Source: Anniella stebbinsi | Lineage: Eukaryota > Chordata > Lepidosauria > Squamata > Anniellidae | Assembly (NCBI GenBank): GCA_029215795.1 | Contig: JARDYH010000003.1 | Coordinates: 257,432,562 to 257,496,561, forward strand | Reading direction: 5' to 3' | Length of the DNA stretch: 64,000 nucleotides | In this document: piece by piece, positions 13,401-28,400 of the stretch | Layout: every line of letters begins with the position of its first letter | Position numbering within the stretch: the first letter of the stretch is position 1 | Translations under genes and position numbers: made by a program | Notes under the pieces: generated by a model | What the model saw: the letters and a program-made list of their open reading frames with translations, nothing else | The model's database searches: none | Told to the model about the DNA's origin: nothing

Positions 13401-16400
13401 GACGGCTATATTTGAAATGTACCAAAAGCGGAAAGGATACACAACATTTCTGTATTTTAATTGCAATGTAGCATGTCACAAGTCAATTACCTTAAAATGG
13501 ATCCTAAACTGCAGTAGGGGAGACATGTTGCATTTATAATCTTCCTCTAAAAGTCTTACGTTCAAATGTGTAAAATTTGACCTTAGAAAAGTGTCTTGAT
13601 ACAAACGTTTAAAAATCATGTGAAAAACAATGGATTTATCTTAGTAATCTGGTCACCTCGCTTCTGGTCCTTGTTTACTTTTGTCGTTGTGTTTTCAAAT
13701 ATGCTTGCAATCATGATGGTGAGAATCGTGCCACACACGCCCCACAACATATACACATCTTTATATATTTAAAAGATGGGGTTTTCATGGGGCACAGTTC
13801 TTATGTTGTCCACCCCAGCTTAGATCACTTGAATGGTACTTTAAAAACATTGAACAACTTGCTTTTTTAATCGTAACTAGATATTTGTAATTTATTCTTG
13901 ATTTCTCTCTTGTAGCTCAACTATGAAGGCAAAAGTGCCACCTCCTTTACCGCCAAAGGTAAGAAGTATGGTCTCTTCCTGCAGAAAATGTTTTTATTGG
14001 CCTGGTTCAGGCATAACAATCCTGGTCTGACAAACCATGGTTCATTGGACCAGGAATGAGCTCTGTGCCCCACACGCTCCATCCTCCCCTTTCTCCCTTT
14101 ATCTTCCTCTCACACATTTGGGTTTGGCAAAGATTTCCTAGTTGAGAGAACAATCCTATGATCCCTGGGCGAGCATCACAGGAACCATAAAATGGCTCAG
14201 AAAACACTTTCCATGATCAAAGACACACTCCAACCTCAGAAGTGGGAGATCCGCCCCGTGCCCCTGCACAGCCGGGTGCGGAGAGAATTGCACCGGCTGC
14301 CTCTTCAAGGTCAGAACATTAACCTTGGAAAGGGGAAAAAGGGAGGTTCTGAGGGGAAGGGAGGAGACCGGAGAGGCCAGGATGAAATTTATCCTGAGCC
14401 TCCTCCAGCCTCCTTCCCTCCGCCTCTAAAGTGCTGAAAAATCCATCTAGCAAAAAAAGCAAAGATCGGAGGAACAGGAGTAGAAGGGTAGTATCCAGCT
14501 GTATCATTCCATTAGTGCAAATGATTTGGCAGTGCCAGAAACTAGGTTCTGAACTATGCGCAAGAGAAGAATCCAACTAAAGTTATGTTTGCACAAGTGG
14601 TTTTGCATAACGCTTGTGCAACACGTGCATTTCTCTTGTGCAACTGGTTACGCAACTGCTTACGTCCATTGTGCAATGCATTGCGTGATGGCTTGGGCAA
14701 ATGGTTGCAAAAATGTAATGGCAACTGGTTGCCGAATGGAAAGATTGAGCGGAACTCCACGAGAACTATTTGTATTTGTGGAATGCCGCCATTGGATCGC
14801 CTCCTCTTCTCCTCCCGCCCTGCTGGCTTCAGCCTGACAAGGCGTAGGAATCTCAGAAGCCTCCGGGTTTACAGGTTTCCGAGTGGCGAGGGCACAGTCC
14901 ATAGGATTGCACCCTTAAGCAATTAAGATTGTTTCATTGAAGCCAGAAAATATATAAATTCCTATAACAAATAAAGTATGGTTTATTGTGGCAGCTGAAT
15001 GCAGCAGCCAGAGACCTCGTTTGAATAGAACACTAAGTAGTGGGGATTTCTCCTAAGTCTCAGATTTCAGTATTAGCCCCAGGATTGCATTCAATTATAC
15101 ATTAGGTACAGAAATAAAACCATTGCTGTAACTATTACAGTTTTCAAAGAACAATATTTTAAAGAGCCTTTCCTTCATGACCAATAATTACAGCCTGACC
15201 GCACATTCTTAGGATTAAACAGTAGTCATTCCAGGTTAACAAGAATCTTCCTTTGAGGAGCAGGAGACGGGGAAAGAACCACTACGTAAATTCAGGCACC
15301 ACCCTAGGTCTGTTTGATACCTCTTTGGGCCCCAACTGAAGTGCCCTAAGATGTGTATCGTCCCCCCTCCCCACCAGGATTAAGTCAACAAGTGAAAGGA
15401 GCTTCAGTCCACCCATCAGCTCTATCTCCACAGTTCATAGATAACACTCCTGCTCTGTTTCCATCTCCTTCGTCCCTCATAACACAACCGACACGATATC
15501 AGACTGCGGACCTTCCATGGCCTTTCAGAGTATCTTCTCTCCCTGAATTCTGTTCCCTGTCTTTTTGTTTATCACCACTTCATAGACACCCTCCCAGGGT
15601 CCCTAGGGATGGGGAAAGAGTTCCCGGGTTCACCCCACCCCGCACCAATATCCCATCCAAATAAGAACTGCAACTGTCTCATTCCCAAAAGGCCTGCTGT
15701 CTTGAGGCAAGGCTTTCAAGGCCTACAAAAAGTGAGAGCAGATTAATGGGGAGCGATAGGAGGGAGACACTGAAATCCAGTTCAGTAGCGCTAACTGGAG
15801 AAACAGAGCTCCCATCTAAAAGACTTCAACATGTTCACCATAAGAGTCTGACAGGATTTGGGGGTCTAAAGGCAGAACTTTTTTTTTAAAGTTAGAAAAG
15901 AGACAAGCCCCAACAGAATAGCTGCAAACTTTCTTAGCAGTAGCAGGGGGAGCAGAACCGTGATTTCATAATCCTGTCATTCAATAGGGGTCATTCTCTC
16001 ACCCGAGGATTCCAGTTTTCAGCTAGTTTTTGAGTATATTTTAATGAAACTGTAATAGAGCAATCGTTCTTTTTTCTATAGGAGGTATTGACTGAAAAAC
16101 TGTTGAAAACACCCCGAATCCTGAAATTTAGGAGAAATCCCAGTTTAGTATTATATGCATGAGCCTGCTTCCTCCCCTCACGCTCTCCCCACCCACTCCA
16201 GCATGGGCACGAGGAAATCCAAAGCATCTGCTTCCATTGTCAACATACCACAGTTTGTCATTTTGTCCAAATTGGGACATATTTTATGGTTAGTTTTAAC
16301 TATGGTTTATCCAAACAGGTCAAGCTCAGAAACCATGATTTTATCTTGGCTTGTTCAGACAGAATGATAGTTTAAACTAACCACAGTTTGTCCCAGTTTG

Positions 16401-19400
16401 GATGAAACAACAAACTGTGTTTAATTTAAACAGGAAGTGGAGGTTTCTTGTTTTCTAGTGGCCATAATAAAAAGAATAGAAGGTGGGCATGAGCCTAAGG
16501 CTCATTTAGTGTTACATATGAACATGAGTGTTGTTTCAGCTGCCTTCTCTTTAAATGTCTGCTTTTCCAAATAGTTCCCTTAGTACACAGCTTATTTTTA
16601 GCTTGAGAATGCAGAACTACTTTGCTGAATGGTAGTCATTATGTATTTAAGTTTTCAATCCAATTTTAAGGTAACACTGTTAAACTAATATGTAGCTGAT
16701 ATATGTGGATTTTGGGAAACCGTCACCTGATTCATGCCTGGTTAGTTTTTCCATTGTGCAGGAAATACCTACGGAAATCAGCAATAGACCTTTGCTAAAC
16801 CACTCATTATCGGTCATAGAATTTCAATTGAAGAATTTGGCTTTTATGCATTCTTTTCCACTGAAGAAAATTGTATCCCTTCGTGCCATGAAATTGTATG
16901 CAAGCTTATGATGCTATAAATGCTAAAAATGTCCAGCTTGATAGATATCTTAGAATAATAATGTATACTTTTTCAGCCTAAATCCATCTACATACCACAG
17001 GAGATGCATTCTTCTGAGGATGATAATCAAGGAACCATAAAAAGATGCCCTGTATCAGAAAGTCCTGCCAAATCAAGCCCTCAAGTCCCACCTAGACCAC
17101 CTCCTCCTCGGTTGCCTCCACAGAAATCTAGTGCTCTAGGTAATGTTATAGATTTCTCAAATACTTCCAAGGTAATACAGTTTCATTTTTCATTCTTATG
17201 TACATGTTCCAGAAGTAACCCTTTGCAAGTTTGTTCTAAATAGTACTCTTGAAAAAAAGCCCTCAAATCTGATCGTGGTGGCTTTCTTCTCAATCTGTTT
17301 AACACCTATTAGCATGGGAATACATTTAAAAGTCAGTCTGTCAATACTGAGTTCAGGGGATGAAACAAAGCCCTATGAGGAGAGACTGAAAGAACTAGGC
17401 ATGTTTAGCCTTGGAAAGAGAAGACTGAGAGGAGACATGATAGCACTCTTCAAATAGTTGAAAGGTTGTCACACAGAGGAGGGCCAGGATCTCTTCTTGA
17501 TCATCCCAGAGTGCAGGACACAGAATAATGGGCTCAAGTTACAGGAAGCCAGATTCCGGTTGGACATCAGGAAAAACTTTCTGACTGTTAGAGCAGTATA
17601 ACAATGGAACCAATGACCTAGGGAGGTCGTGGACTCTCCCACACTAGAGGCATTCAAGGTGCAGCTGGACAGTATGCTTTAAGGTAGATTCCTGCATTGA
17701 GCAGGGGGTTGGACTCAATGGCCTTATAGGCCCCTTCCAACTCTACTATTCTATGATTCTATATCAGTGATAATGCCATGTGAGGTGTGTTCCAGTCACT
17801 GGAGATAAACAAAGCTATTTAGTTAGTTAGCTAGTTAGTTATTACATTTCTTTACCTCCAAATAGCTGAAGCTGCCTGGGCCATAAAGTTCAGCTATGTA
17901 ATAACACATAATATAAAAACCTTTAGAAGTTTAAAAGAGTATAAAGCCAAAGTCAAAACCCAAGTAAAAGCTGGCAGCACAGCAAGGATCTAAAAACAGA
18001 ATCAGATTTTTTTTAAAATTAAAAAACTAAAAGGCCTGGGAGAATAAAAAGGTCTTCGCATGGTGCCAAGAAGATTGCAATGAAAGCACCCGACAAGCTT
18101 TTCTGGGAAGGACATTCCACAATCAGGGTGCCACCACTGAAAAGGCCCTTTCCTTAGTAGCAACCCATTTGGCAGGGGAACCCAAAGGAGGGCCTATGAT
18201 CTTAGGGGCTGGGCAGATATACATGGGGGGGGGGGGGGTCAGATTATCGGCATCTATGAAATTCTGTCCCTGAACACTTTCAGATTTGTTTAGCTTTATC
18301 GCCTGCTCTACCTTGAATGCTCAGGGAAAGTAACAAAAGTAACTCCCCTCACAGCAGAACAGAATAAACTTTCAAAATAATTGGAATCTCCTCAACATTT
18401 CAAACTTATCCCTCAGCCTCAAAGGCAAGCACAGGCAGATAGGCTTTCCAGTGCTTTAGTTGGGTCTGTAATGAGTTCCAAAACTGGGGGTCAGTCACCA
18501 AGAATGCTCCCTGACCCTGGCATTGTTAAGCAGGTGCCTCCTTCTGTGGATCCTGGAAGTCAAAATGGGGCAGATGTGTGGGATGTTTATGTTACGTTCT
18601 TTTAATTGCTTTTAAACATTTCTTATGAAGGTAACGGATTGAATTCTGTACAACTAAATGGTGACAGAGAGGGATCTCCCAGTCAAGAGCCAAATGAGAA
18701 TAGACACACTAATCTCTCTAGGAAAGACAAGAAGGAAATACTGGTACGTAAAGCTACATTTATGCTTACCGCTTCCATTGTTTATGGAGAAACTCAAGTT
18801 CCTCTGTATTTTCGCAACATATTCCTAGCTTGTTCCGTTTCGCTATGTTTCCAGTCTTTTGAATCTACAATATTCTGTACGTGTGCATTGGAATACCTGC
18901 ATATGGTAGAATCCTCTGGATAGGGAAAGGAAGGGAATATTTCCAGTATGTATTAAGCAATGCCTTATCACACATACACCGGACGCGTGTTATTGAACAC
19001 GTGTGAAAGCTACATACGAGGTTTAGCCTGTTCCTGATTGGTTCTGGCTCGGCTTATAAATGGCATCGTAGCATACTCTTGTTTGTGACCGAAGCTGGTG
19101 TTTTATACCGAAACGTTTCACGATTTAAGATCTGTTTATATACGTATATTTTTAAAAACGCTTAAAGCTATTACATTTTAATTAAATGTTTTTAGAACTT
19201 TAAAACATATGAATCTATAGAAAATGATAAACTGGATGTGCTACTAGTGGTTATTTGTTTTTTGCTTTGTTTTGAGTGCTGTGCCATGCACATTGCGCTG
19301 CCTGCGTGTCGGTACATTTTCGTGACCCGCGCATAAGCCCTTCACGGACACAAAAGGCCGGAAGGAACAATTCGAGAGCTCACAAACCCTCTTCCTCTGT

Positions 19401-22400
19401 GGCCCTGGCTGTCTGCTGCCAATCCTGTATTGCTGGCCCGGAGACGTTGCCAAATACACAGGCAGTAGAGTGCTATCTTAAGCTACCCAGAAGGGAGTAA
19501 CAGATGAGGCCAGAGCTTTCTCTAGGAAAAAAAGGGGGAGAGGTTTGTTGATAAAGTAAGAAACAAGGACAACTTGTGCAGGGGGAGTTACTGAAAGCCG
19601 ACCCGCAAGAGTAGGGCAGGGGAGAGAGAGAGAGGCGAGGCAGCAGGGAGCGCAAGGCCTCTACACTGATGCTTCAGCATTTGTAGGCAAAGGAGGGGGA
19701 GCATTTAGAGGGAGAAAGCAAACGGGGGATGGAGGAAAGTTGGGAATAAAGAAATGGGGGTGTTCCCCTGCCAAGAAGCATGTCAAAGGGAGGGGGGAGC
19801 AGAGGTCCTCAGCATCAAGGTCAAATTCAAGAGATGAGGCGAAACCAGTGTTCTGGAACCACGGCAATGCTTTTCCACGCAGGGGCACAAGGGTGCAAAA
19901 AGCAGGCCTCTAAACCAGGGAAGGGTTGAGTCAGGGGAATTGCCTGCCTGGCTACTCTACGAAAGGATCCAGATAAGGGAGGACACCTCACTGGGATCTT
20001 CGGGAGGAAAAGGAGAGGTCCATGGGCAGTGGTGAGACCAGCAGGGCTTCTCCCTTGCACGAGAGCACCGCATGGAGGGCACTCATGAAGGACAACAATG
20101 TACAGTGGTCACTAGGCTTCTGGCAGTCCAAGACCAGCTAGTTTTGAAAAACTGCACAACCTTCACAACTGAAGCAGAGCTTCCAGGTGATGAAAAGGGG
20201 ACGATAACTGTTTGTGCTCTTCTGAATAGAAGGTTACTCTGGATGGCTATGTCCCTGTTAGTTATTAGGGCTGTGCAAGCCTCAGGTTCGGATTCGGATT
20301 TCCGAAGCCTCGGCGGCCATTTTACGATGGAACCGCCATTTAGTGCACTGCCCTAGGACTCCGCTGTGGGGAAAGAGCCTACAATTCCCAGCATGCACTG
20401 CTTGGGAGGGATGGACTTACTAGGGGCCAGGAACAGCCAGCATTTGTGGCCTCGCTGCCGCAATCGCCCTCCCACCAGCGCAATTGCCAGCCTGCCCGCA
20501 TGACCCAGGACACGCAAGTCCCTGGATGGGTGGCTGCATGTTTTGCAAGCGCCCCGCAGCCTCCTGCTTCCCCTGAGAGCCGCCCACTTCTGATAAAGGC
20601 TGGGCTCCCCAAAACGGCTCCTATTAGTTATAGGACTGGCCCTGCTATAGGCCGAGTGAGGGATTTATCTCTGACAGCTGATGCTGGGAGGCAGCAGCAA
20701 CGTGTAGAAAGGCAGAGAGCTGTGTGCCACGCAGCCGGCCCCCTCTGCCCCCTAAGCTAGCCTGCTGGAATGGAGGATGCTGCCTCATCCACGTTATTGA
20801 AGTAAGATTTAACTGCCAATCCAGCTGGCTTTTGTATATCGCATGGGACAGGTCGCCATCTTGTTCTTCACCTGAGGTAGCAAATTGCCTTGGATTGGCC
20901 CTGGCTAATTTGAAGGGTACGCAAAGACTCAGGACTCTCAGTAGCCAGTTAATAAGTGGCAAGGTGTTGTCCTTTGGATATGGGGGACGTCTAGATCTTC
21001 TTCGCCCAAGAGCTCCTTAGCCTGAGGCAAAGAAGGCCATGCAGTCTTGCCCATATCAGTAGGAGCTAGGCACTTGTCCTGCAAACATACCCTGTCCCAG
21101 CCATTGCAGTTAGCTATTAACAGACTTGAGAGTGGGGACAACCTGCTCTTGGTGCTGTCTGGTAACAAACATGGCTGTAGGTTTTTTTAAAAAATATGAA
21201 TAAGTTGTTCTGGAATTGGACAGATGTATGGACTTTTGTAGTTCATTGTATCTGTTTGAAGTAGCTTTAGATTTAATTTAGCTTATGGTAATCTAGTGAT
21301 CACTTGTGTCTACTACTTCAACTGCAAAGTCTGTACCTAGTAAAGTTAGTGTAGTCTGGAGGCTATGAAATTGAGCTACAAATGAGGAAGTCCTCGATTT
21401 GAATCTTACCTCTGTCATGAACTCCCTAGGTGGCCTTAGGCCAGAGATAGGGAATGTGTCTCCAGATGTTGTTGGACTGCAACTCTAATCATGCCTCACC
21501 ATTGGCTATGGTAGCTAAGGCTGATGCAAGTTGCAGTCCAACAACATCTGGAGAGCCACATGTTTTTCCACCGCTGCCTTAGGGAAACCACTCACTCTGA
21601 GCTTCAATTCCCCCCGCCCTTCCTCCATCTGCAGAATGGGAAGTGATAATAGTGGCTCACTTTACAGGGTTGTTGTAACGGTTACAACTAAATAATGCAT
21701 CTGAAATACTCTGAAAGCTTGAAACTATCATTGTATTGCTATAGTACTTGCAGGGGGTGACAGGCAATGGTAGGCATTGGTAGCTAAACCAAAACATGGG
21801 ACTGCCATGGTCCTACCCTTCCCTTCCCTTGTCCCTGACCTTACGCTGCTCCTCTGTATGAAGTCAGAAACAATCTCCCCTCCCCCTCCTCCTCCCCAAT
21901 TCAAGTTTGTGGATCATCACTGCAAGCCCAGCACAACTGTAGGGACCATCGGCATCCCCGTTTCCAGTTCCAAGCTCGGATCAGGGGATTATTTTGGCTC
22001 TGGTTTGCCTAAACTCTAGGCTTCTTCCCCAGCTTGGAGCTGGAGAGGAGGTGGGGATCAGCCCCATAGCCGTGCTGCAAATCTGAGCACAGCAGAATTG
22101 TGAGAATGGTCCCCAGCTCCAAGAGGAAGGCTGGATTCCTCTCGTCACACTCGCCAGGGGATGATGGGACACCTGCTACGGCGAGCAGAGTTGTGGAGCC
22201 CTGAGCGCGTGTATGCCCTCTGCTCCTTCAGTGCGCGTGTTGTTGCAGAAAGCTCCTTTTTAAAAGTTGCAATTTAAATGTACTGTTTTCTTTCCTAGAA
22301 ACCAATTAGTAATGGTCTCCCTCCCACGCCAAAAGTGCATGTAAGTATTACATTCTGGACAAGGTGAACTATTCAAAGTAATTAAAATGCTGTCAAAGGG

Positions 22401-25400
22401 CGTAGTTGAATACAGCTTCTGTTTAAAGATTAAATGCTTGTACTCGGCGTTAGAAATATTGTGCCTGTTAGAACAAATATGTAGTTGGACTGGTTTTTAA
22501 CTAGTTGTAGAGAGGCATCCGCTTCATAGGAGTCAGGGTGTCTCTCCCACAGATATTTTTATTTATTCAAATAACAAAAATGTTACAGTACTTATGCCGC
22601 CTTCTGACAAGTCCAGCGCACATGTTCTCTGCTGCGCATGAGTAGATTGGGACGCCTTATTTGCTTTAAGACCTGTGAGTGCCAGTACTCGGGTCGTCTG
22701 AAGAGTGTGGCTGAATTCGGACAACACAATAGTCAATGGTGGGGTAATAATCAATTTTACAGTTGTTCATCTAGGGGGTACTCCCCACACTACATGGTAA
22801 TAAATAATCAACTGTGGTGTGGCTTAGGATCAGCACTGAGTTGACTATGGCAGCATTCGGACGACATGATAGTCAATACAACTGACGATTGTTTCCCCTC
22901 CCCCAGTGCTTATTGTGTCGTCCGAATTCAGCCTGTGTGTGCATAGCAAGTGTGTGTGGGAGAGATGGGGTGCATGTAACATTTGGGAGCATGGCAGTGG
23001 TGACTTAGGAATGAAACTACAGAACATAGCCTTGGTACTATTACAGTTCATTGTAATACTTCTTGCCACTGTAGGGCTCTTAATGATTTGAACTTGCATG
23101 CCAATTATACTTACCTTAACTAAGTAAATTTCTTGAACCTTGAAACATACTGTTCATTTCCCAGCTGTTCGTATCAAAATCACTTCTTTCCTGCCCTGTT
23201 AGCTCTTGTTGCTCACTACAACAAGTCAAAAATATTAATCTCTCATATGTATTGCAATATTGTATTGGTATCACAAAATTCAACTGGCTGCATTGGAAGT
23301 CAGAAGTCCTTTTTGGAAGGAAATCGAGTCTCCAATTTGAAGATCCCACCTGGTTTAGTATACTTTGATTACTAGAAATGTCAGAGAGCAGGCGGGAAAA
23401 TTCAACAATGCCATCAAATGCCGTTTCAATTTTCATTCCTTTAGGGACAACTTGCCCTACTTTCTTCTCCATAGCTTACAATATTAGGTTTAAAGTTTTG
23501 AGATTTTAATAGAGGATTTTGTCCTGAAACATAATAAAATATGTTCTTCTCCAAAACTTTCATTTTCTTTCCATATACTTTTAAAGATACCCCTCTTACA
23601 GAGGTTATGAGAGATGAAAAATCCTACTTCGTATACTTAAGGAGTAAGAAATAATAAGATACAAAAATCTACCCTCCCCCCATATTTGCCAGGATCAGGC
23701 CCATTCTCCCTAGTGTGGGGGATCAGGGTTTTGGAACCTGAATCGGACTCAGAGGCTGAAGGGGAAGAAGCAGAGCTACATCAGTCTAGAGAGGAAGTGG
23801 GGGAGGAAATTCTCCCAAGACTCTTCAGGAGTCAATGAGGAATCTTCCCATGAGCTTATCGGACAGGAGCCTAGCCTCAGAGATCACCCTACGCCTCCCC
23901 ACTGGGAATTCAATCTCTGTCGGAGGGGGAGGAAACATCGGTGTTGACAGACCCCAGAGTCCACGCAGGGTCAAGTGGGTGGAGTTGAGAGGAGGTGGGA
24001 GGTGCTCCTGCAGAGGCTTCAACTTAAGGACCCTTCCTGAAGGAGGGATTCAGAAAAAAGCCTCTTTGGCACTGCGGGAAACTGCCCGATCAGTTGATTA
24101 GCAACTACCTTGATTTATTAAGCTAATTAAGCCTAAAGGATAGCTCCTAGCAGTCACACTCCCTTGAGGTGTGAAGAGATGTCTAATGACTGAATAAAGC
24201 TTTATGCATTGCACAGCAGACCTCTTTATTGTCTCACATTTTGTTGGGAGGGCTTGGAATCATGACAATATTGTCCTAGAAGTAATATAGAGTTCCTCAA
24301 GCTTCTACACTTGGCCCACATCCTTATGCATATCCTTCACTACAAGGTGAAGTGAATGTCTGGACCACAGGATCCCACACCCACCTGAACATTGAATCTT
24401 TCTTATCCTATGCAACTCACTCACCGTTTGCAGATTATGCCTGAAGAGAGATGTTTTGTTACTGGTACCTTTTTCATTCCAAAGGAACAATGGGAACTGA
24501 CCATGTTTTAAGCACTTGATAGGATTTTCTAGAACTCCCATAATTATATTTATTAAGTAGAAGTGAAATAAATGATAAGAATACCTTCTTTAAAAATAAG
24601 GCTGATTTCTAATTTGCCAATTTTTCATATTTTTAGAGATATTTTAAAAAATACTAGCTGAAATTTCCCACATCATAGACTAATGTAGAAGAAGTTGTCT
24701 TATAGATAATTTAAATCAGATGAGAGGTTAGAAAGCAGAGGGGACATCAAGGCTGAGTATCACAGTTATTTTTAACACAGGTAGTACTCCTGAGTAGATT
24801 TGTTGGTTAGTTACTAAGTGGCTTTCCCTGTATTTAATTAATTATGCACTTCAGTCCTTTCTCTCAACAACTTTGCTGGAGAAGGTTGCCTCTTAGGTGC
24901 CATTACTTTGTCTACTGTGGCACACTGAATGTGTTTTGGGTTAGAGCTGAGCCAAAATTATGGACCTTGTATGTCTAAAAGTGCCTCCCATTTTTCAGCA
25001 TTCATTGCAAATGTCTTCCTATTGGCCTGGTTTGCACAGAATGCTAACCCATGGTATGCGTTGTTGAATTCTGGGTTGTCGTGATGTGTGAATGCTGCCA
25101 CACATCATTTATTAACCACAAACAACTTAGAAAAACAGCTCATGGCTTGCTGTTGAGTTGTGAACTCTGGGTTGTTTAAACCATGGGTTGTCTTTACATG
25201 TGAACCCAGAATTGTGAGTTGCTCATTGGTTGTTTCGCCAGGCTGCAAAGACACCATCAAGAGTGATCAAAACAAAACAAAACCCACCCGCTCTACATGT
25301 CTGTACTACAGCACTGCAAAGGCACTTGAGGTACAGGGAAGGAAGCGAGTGAAAAAGGGAAACAACCAACCCAAGGTTTGAGAAAATAATCCAAGATTTG

Positions 25401-28400
25401 TTCAATCATCTGCCCGACAAACCCTGGGTAGGGCAACAAACTATGGGTTAAATAAACAGTAGGTTAGCGTTATGTGCGAACTAGGCCATTGTTTCAGTGT
25501 TGTTCTTGCTGCCATTTTCCTTCTACATCTTTGACCTCACTTGTGTCTCATTTGCTCATTTAATCTGATAGGCTGTGGCAGCCATATGATTCTGTGCTGA
25601 TAGTATGATGTTAACATCTGATGTTATGATGCGTTGAGTGGTTTGCCGCAGCTGATTGAATTGTAGGCAAATGAGAACAAGGTGAAAAGAAGGAGCAGGA
25701 AAATGGCACCAAGTAGCAAGAGCGGCCAGAAGAATAAACAGTGAAACAGTGCAGGTGTTTGACAAGGTGAGGAGTATTTCTTCAGCTGTTTGGCTGCATT
25801 GAATGTGTTAATTTCGAGGAGAAAGTTGGCATTAGAAAATGTTCAGCGCAACCATACTGAAGGTGCATCTTCCGTTTTAAATGGTGTGGTTTTATTTTCC
25901 ACAGATGGGTGCTTGCTTTTCAAAGGTTTTCAATGGATGCCCCTTAAAGATTCATTGCGCCACTTCATGGATAAATCCTGATACAAGAGGTAATAATCTC
26001 ATCTACACTTTCCTTACATTTTTGTAATCATAATGCAGTGTGTTCCTCTGAGCCAAAATGAAAAAGGAACATTTAAGAACCATTTTATAAGAGTTCTGGT
26101 TGCGCCTCAGGGACCCACCGACATCCTTTTCCCAGGCAGTATTTGTTGCCCTCCCAACAAGATAGAGATGTTTTCTCAGTTACTTCTTGTGAAACCATGG
26201 CCAGGATTCTCTTTTAAGCTGTTATTCCATCAGTAGTCTTTCTTTTCTGGTGGTTCGGTGTCAGTACTGGACTTAATAAGTCAACGCAGCCACTTCTGGG
26301 ATGATTTATTAAACCAGTATGGATTCCTCGGGCAAACTGCCATCCAAGTATAATTGCCAGTCTTCTACATACAGTGTCTGTTCAGACAACACGCTAAGCC
26401 ATGGTTAAGCTGCTAACCCTTTTGCAGCAAATGTTTAGTGAGCGTGTTTAAACCGTGGTTATGTAGCCAGTAGGAATGGTTCACATGACATGCTAAGTCA
26501 TAAAGTTTAGCTCAGAATGTTTAACCACCGTGACTTAGTGTGTTGTCTGAACACGGTCACAGTCTTCTCAGGTTGCCTCTATAAATTTTGCGGTTCAGCT
26601 CAATATCATACTTCCAATTTGGACAAATCGTTCTGAGGCTCCTCATTCTGTTGGGGATTGAATAATCATCCTTCATGAACTTGCTGCATTGCTATTCAGT
26701 CCTGACTTCAGGTAATGTTATGAATAAGGCCGGGTCTTACACATGCAGCAGAACGAAATGATAGAATCTTGAAGTGTGAGAGTGAATTGCACCCACCTGG
26801 CTACAGTTTGGGGATATCATTTTTGAATGCGCTCTCACTTAAAATCTCCCTGCAAGAAGAAAAAAAGCCTAGCACATCAGGGAGAGAAGTTGTAGCCCAG
26901 CCTGTATTCTCTCCTGTTTTATGTTTTGTACTTGCAGCGAGCTTCTTATTTATTTATTTATTTTTTAACTTAGAAGAGCATTCTGAAATGTGATACTCCA
27001 CCTGCTGATCAGAAAGTGGTATAGCCCACTCTACTACATTAATATCTGATCATTCTACATATATAGACATAATTAAATTTAATTAGCACTAGCTCTAGTA
27101 TACAGCAATTAGACGTTTTGCTCATTATTGCTTTCCTGGCTAGCTTCTGGACAAGACAGAAAATTGTCCCGCCCCCCCCCCCCCCCCTTATCCTTCTAAC
27201 AAATAAGGAACTAGCTCTGAATTATGGCTATAGTTTAAATATTTTCATGGGAAGCCTAAATGGCTTGGTATCAGAATACCATAAGGACTGCCTTCTCCCA
27301 CCTGAGCCTGTCGTGACTGTTGAGATCTTCCTCGGAGGCCTTTCTCCAGGTCTCCAGGCCCTCAGAAGTTAGACAGGTGGGGTTGGGGTCCTTCTCAGTG
27401 ATGATGCAACAGTTTTGTCATTGCACCCAAGGGAGGTTTGCTTGACACAGAGACTGATGTTCTCCAGCCCCAGGCAAAGGTCTTTAGCTATTCTGTTTGG
27501 AAGACTGGTTCAGATAAGGGATATCACGGGCACCCAACTGGGTCCAGGAGTCCAATATGTCCCCCCCCCCCCCGAAGACACAGTCGGGCACCCATAACAC
27601 GTTTGCAGATCCACACTCCGAGTGCCTGCGAGGCTCAACAAGCCTTCCTCTGGAGCCTCCATTGTGCACCTCAACGGAAGTTCCGGAAATTACATATTTC
27701 CCCCATTGCATAACGGTTCTATTTACGCAACGGGGGATTCATAGTTTCCAGAGCGAGGATGTGGACGGCTGCCAAATGCTCGTCAGGCCTCACCGAGCCT
27801 CAAAAGAAGCTTGCGTGGCCCAACAAGCAGGGGTGGGCAGCAGGGGGGGCGAGTGTCCAACAAATTAGACGCGGACCAGTTCACGCATCCCTAGTTGAGA
27901 CAATCAGCTAAACCAGGATCAGTGGCTAATTTTATGTGGGCCCTGGAGTTGCCAGACCCTCCTGTAGCTCTTCCTTCGCTGTTCTTGCACCCCCATGTTC
28001 TTACCCACCCCTGTGGTAGTGAAAGAGAAAAACATACGTTTTTGAAAGAAAGAAATTTCTAATTTCACGTGGAGAGAAAAGCGGGGGAAAGGTTATGTGG
28101 GGCGGGGAGAGGGGAGAAGACCACTCCCATACTGCCCAGAGCAGATTACCCGTAAGGGAATGTAGCCTTTAACAAAAGAAAGAGCTGCTCCTTCCTTCAT
28201 TTAGATATTGCACATGAACTGCAATAAGCTTGGGGCTCATGCCGTCCCCCTAACCATTGCCATCACCTCCATGGGGAACAGGGGCCAGATCTACACCAAG
28301 CAGGATATAGCACTATGAAAGCAGTATATAAAAGGCAGGAGCCTCACCAAGCAGGATATAGCGGTATATGGCATGTGTCTTATGGGCCCCAACAGTTGTC

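Larger units (their letters stand above)
22341..25904 (+). other. MAP4K3: MAP4K3 intron (3.6 kb)
   Basis: No exon recognised. Holds a TIR element (22709-22933), an LTR-like fragment (about 23695-24275) and another TIR element (25022-25489). Confidence 0.7.

Noticed and set aside
17140..17243. Read-through of the proline-rich MAP4K3 exon into the intron
   Set aside because: The frame stays open, but the donor at 17140 and the Gly codon completed at 18631 fit the protein family exactly.
18381..18605. A 74-codon open frame just before the exon at 18631
   Set aside because: Ser/Pro/Gln-rich product without similarity to MAP4K3, and the phase does not allow a simple exon. Treated as chance or repeat-derived.
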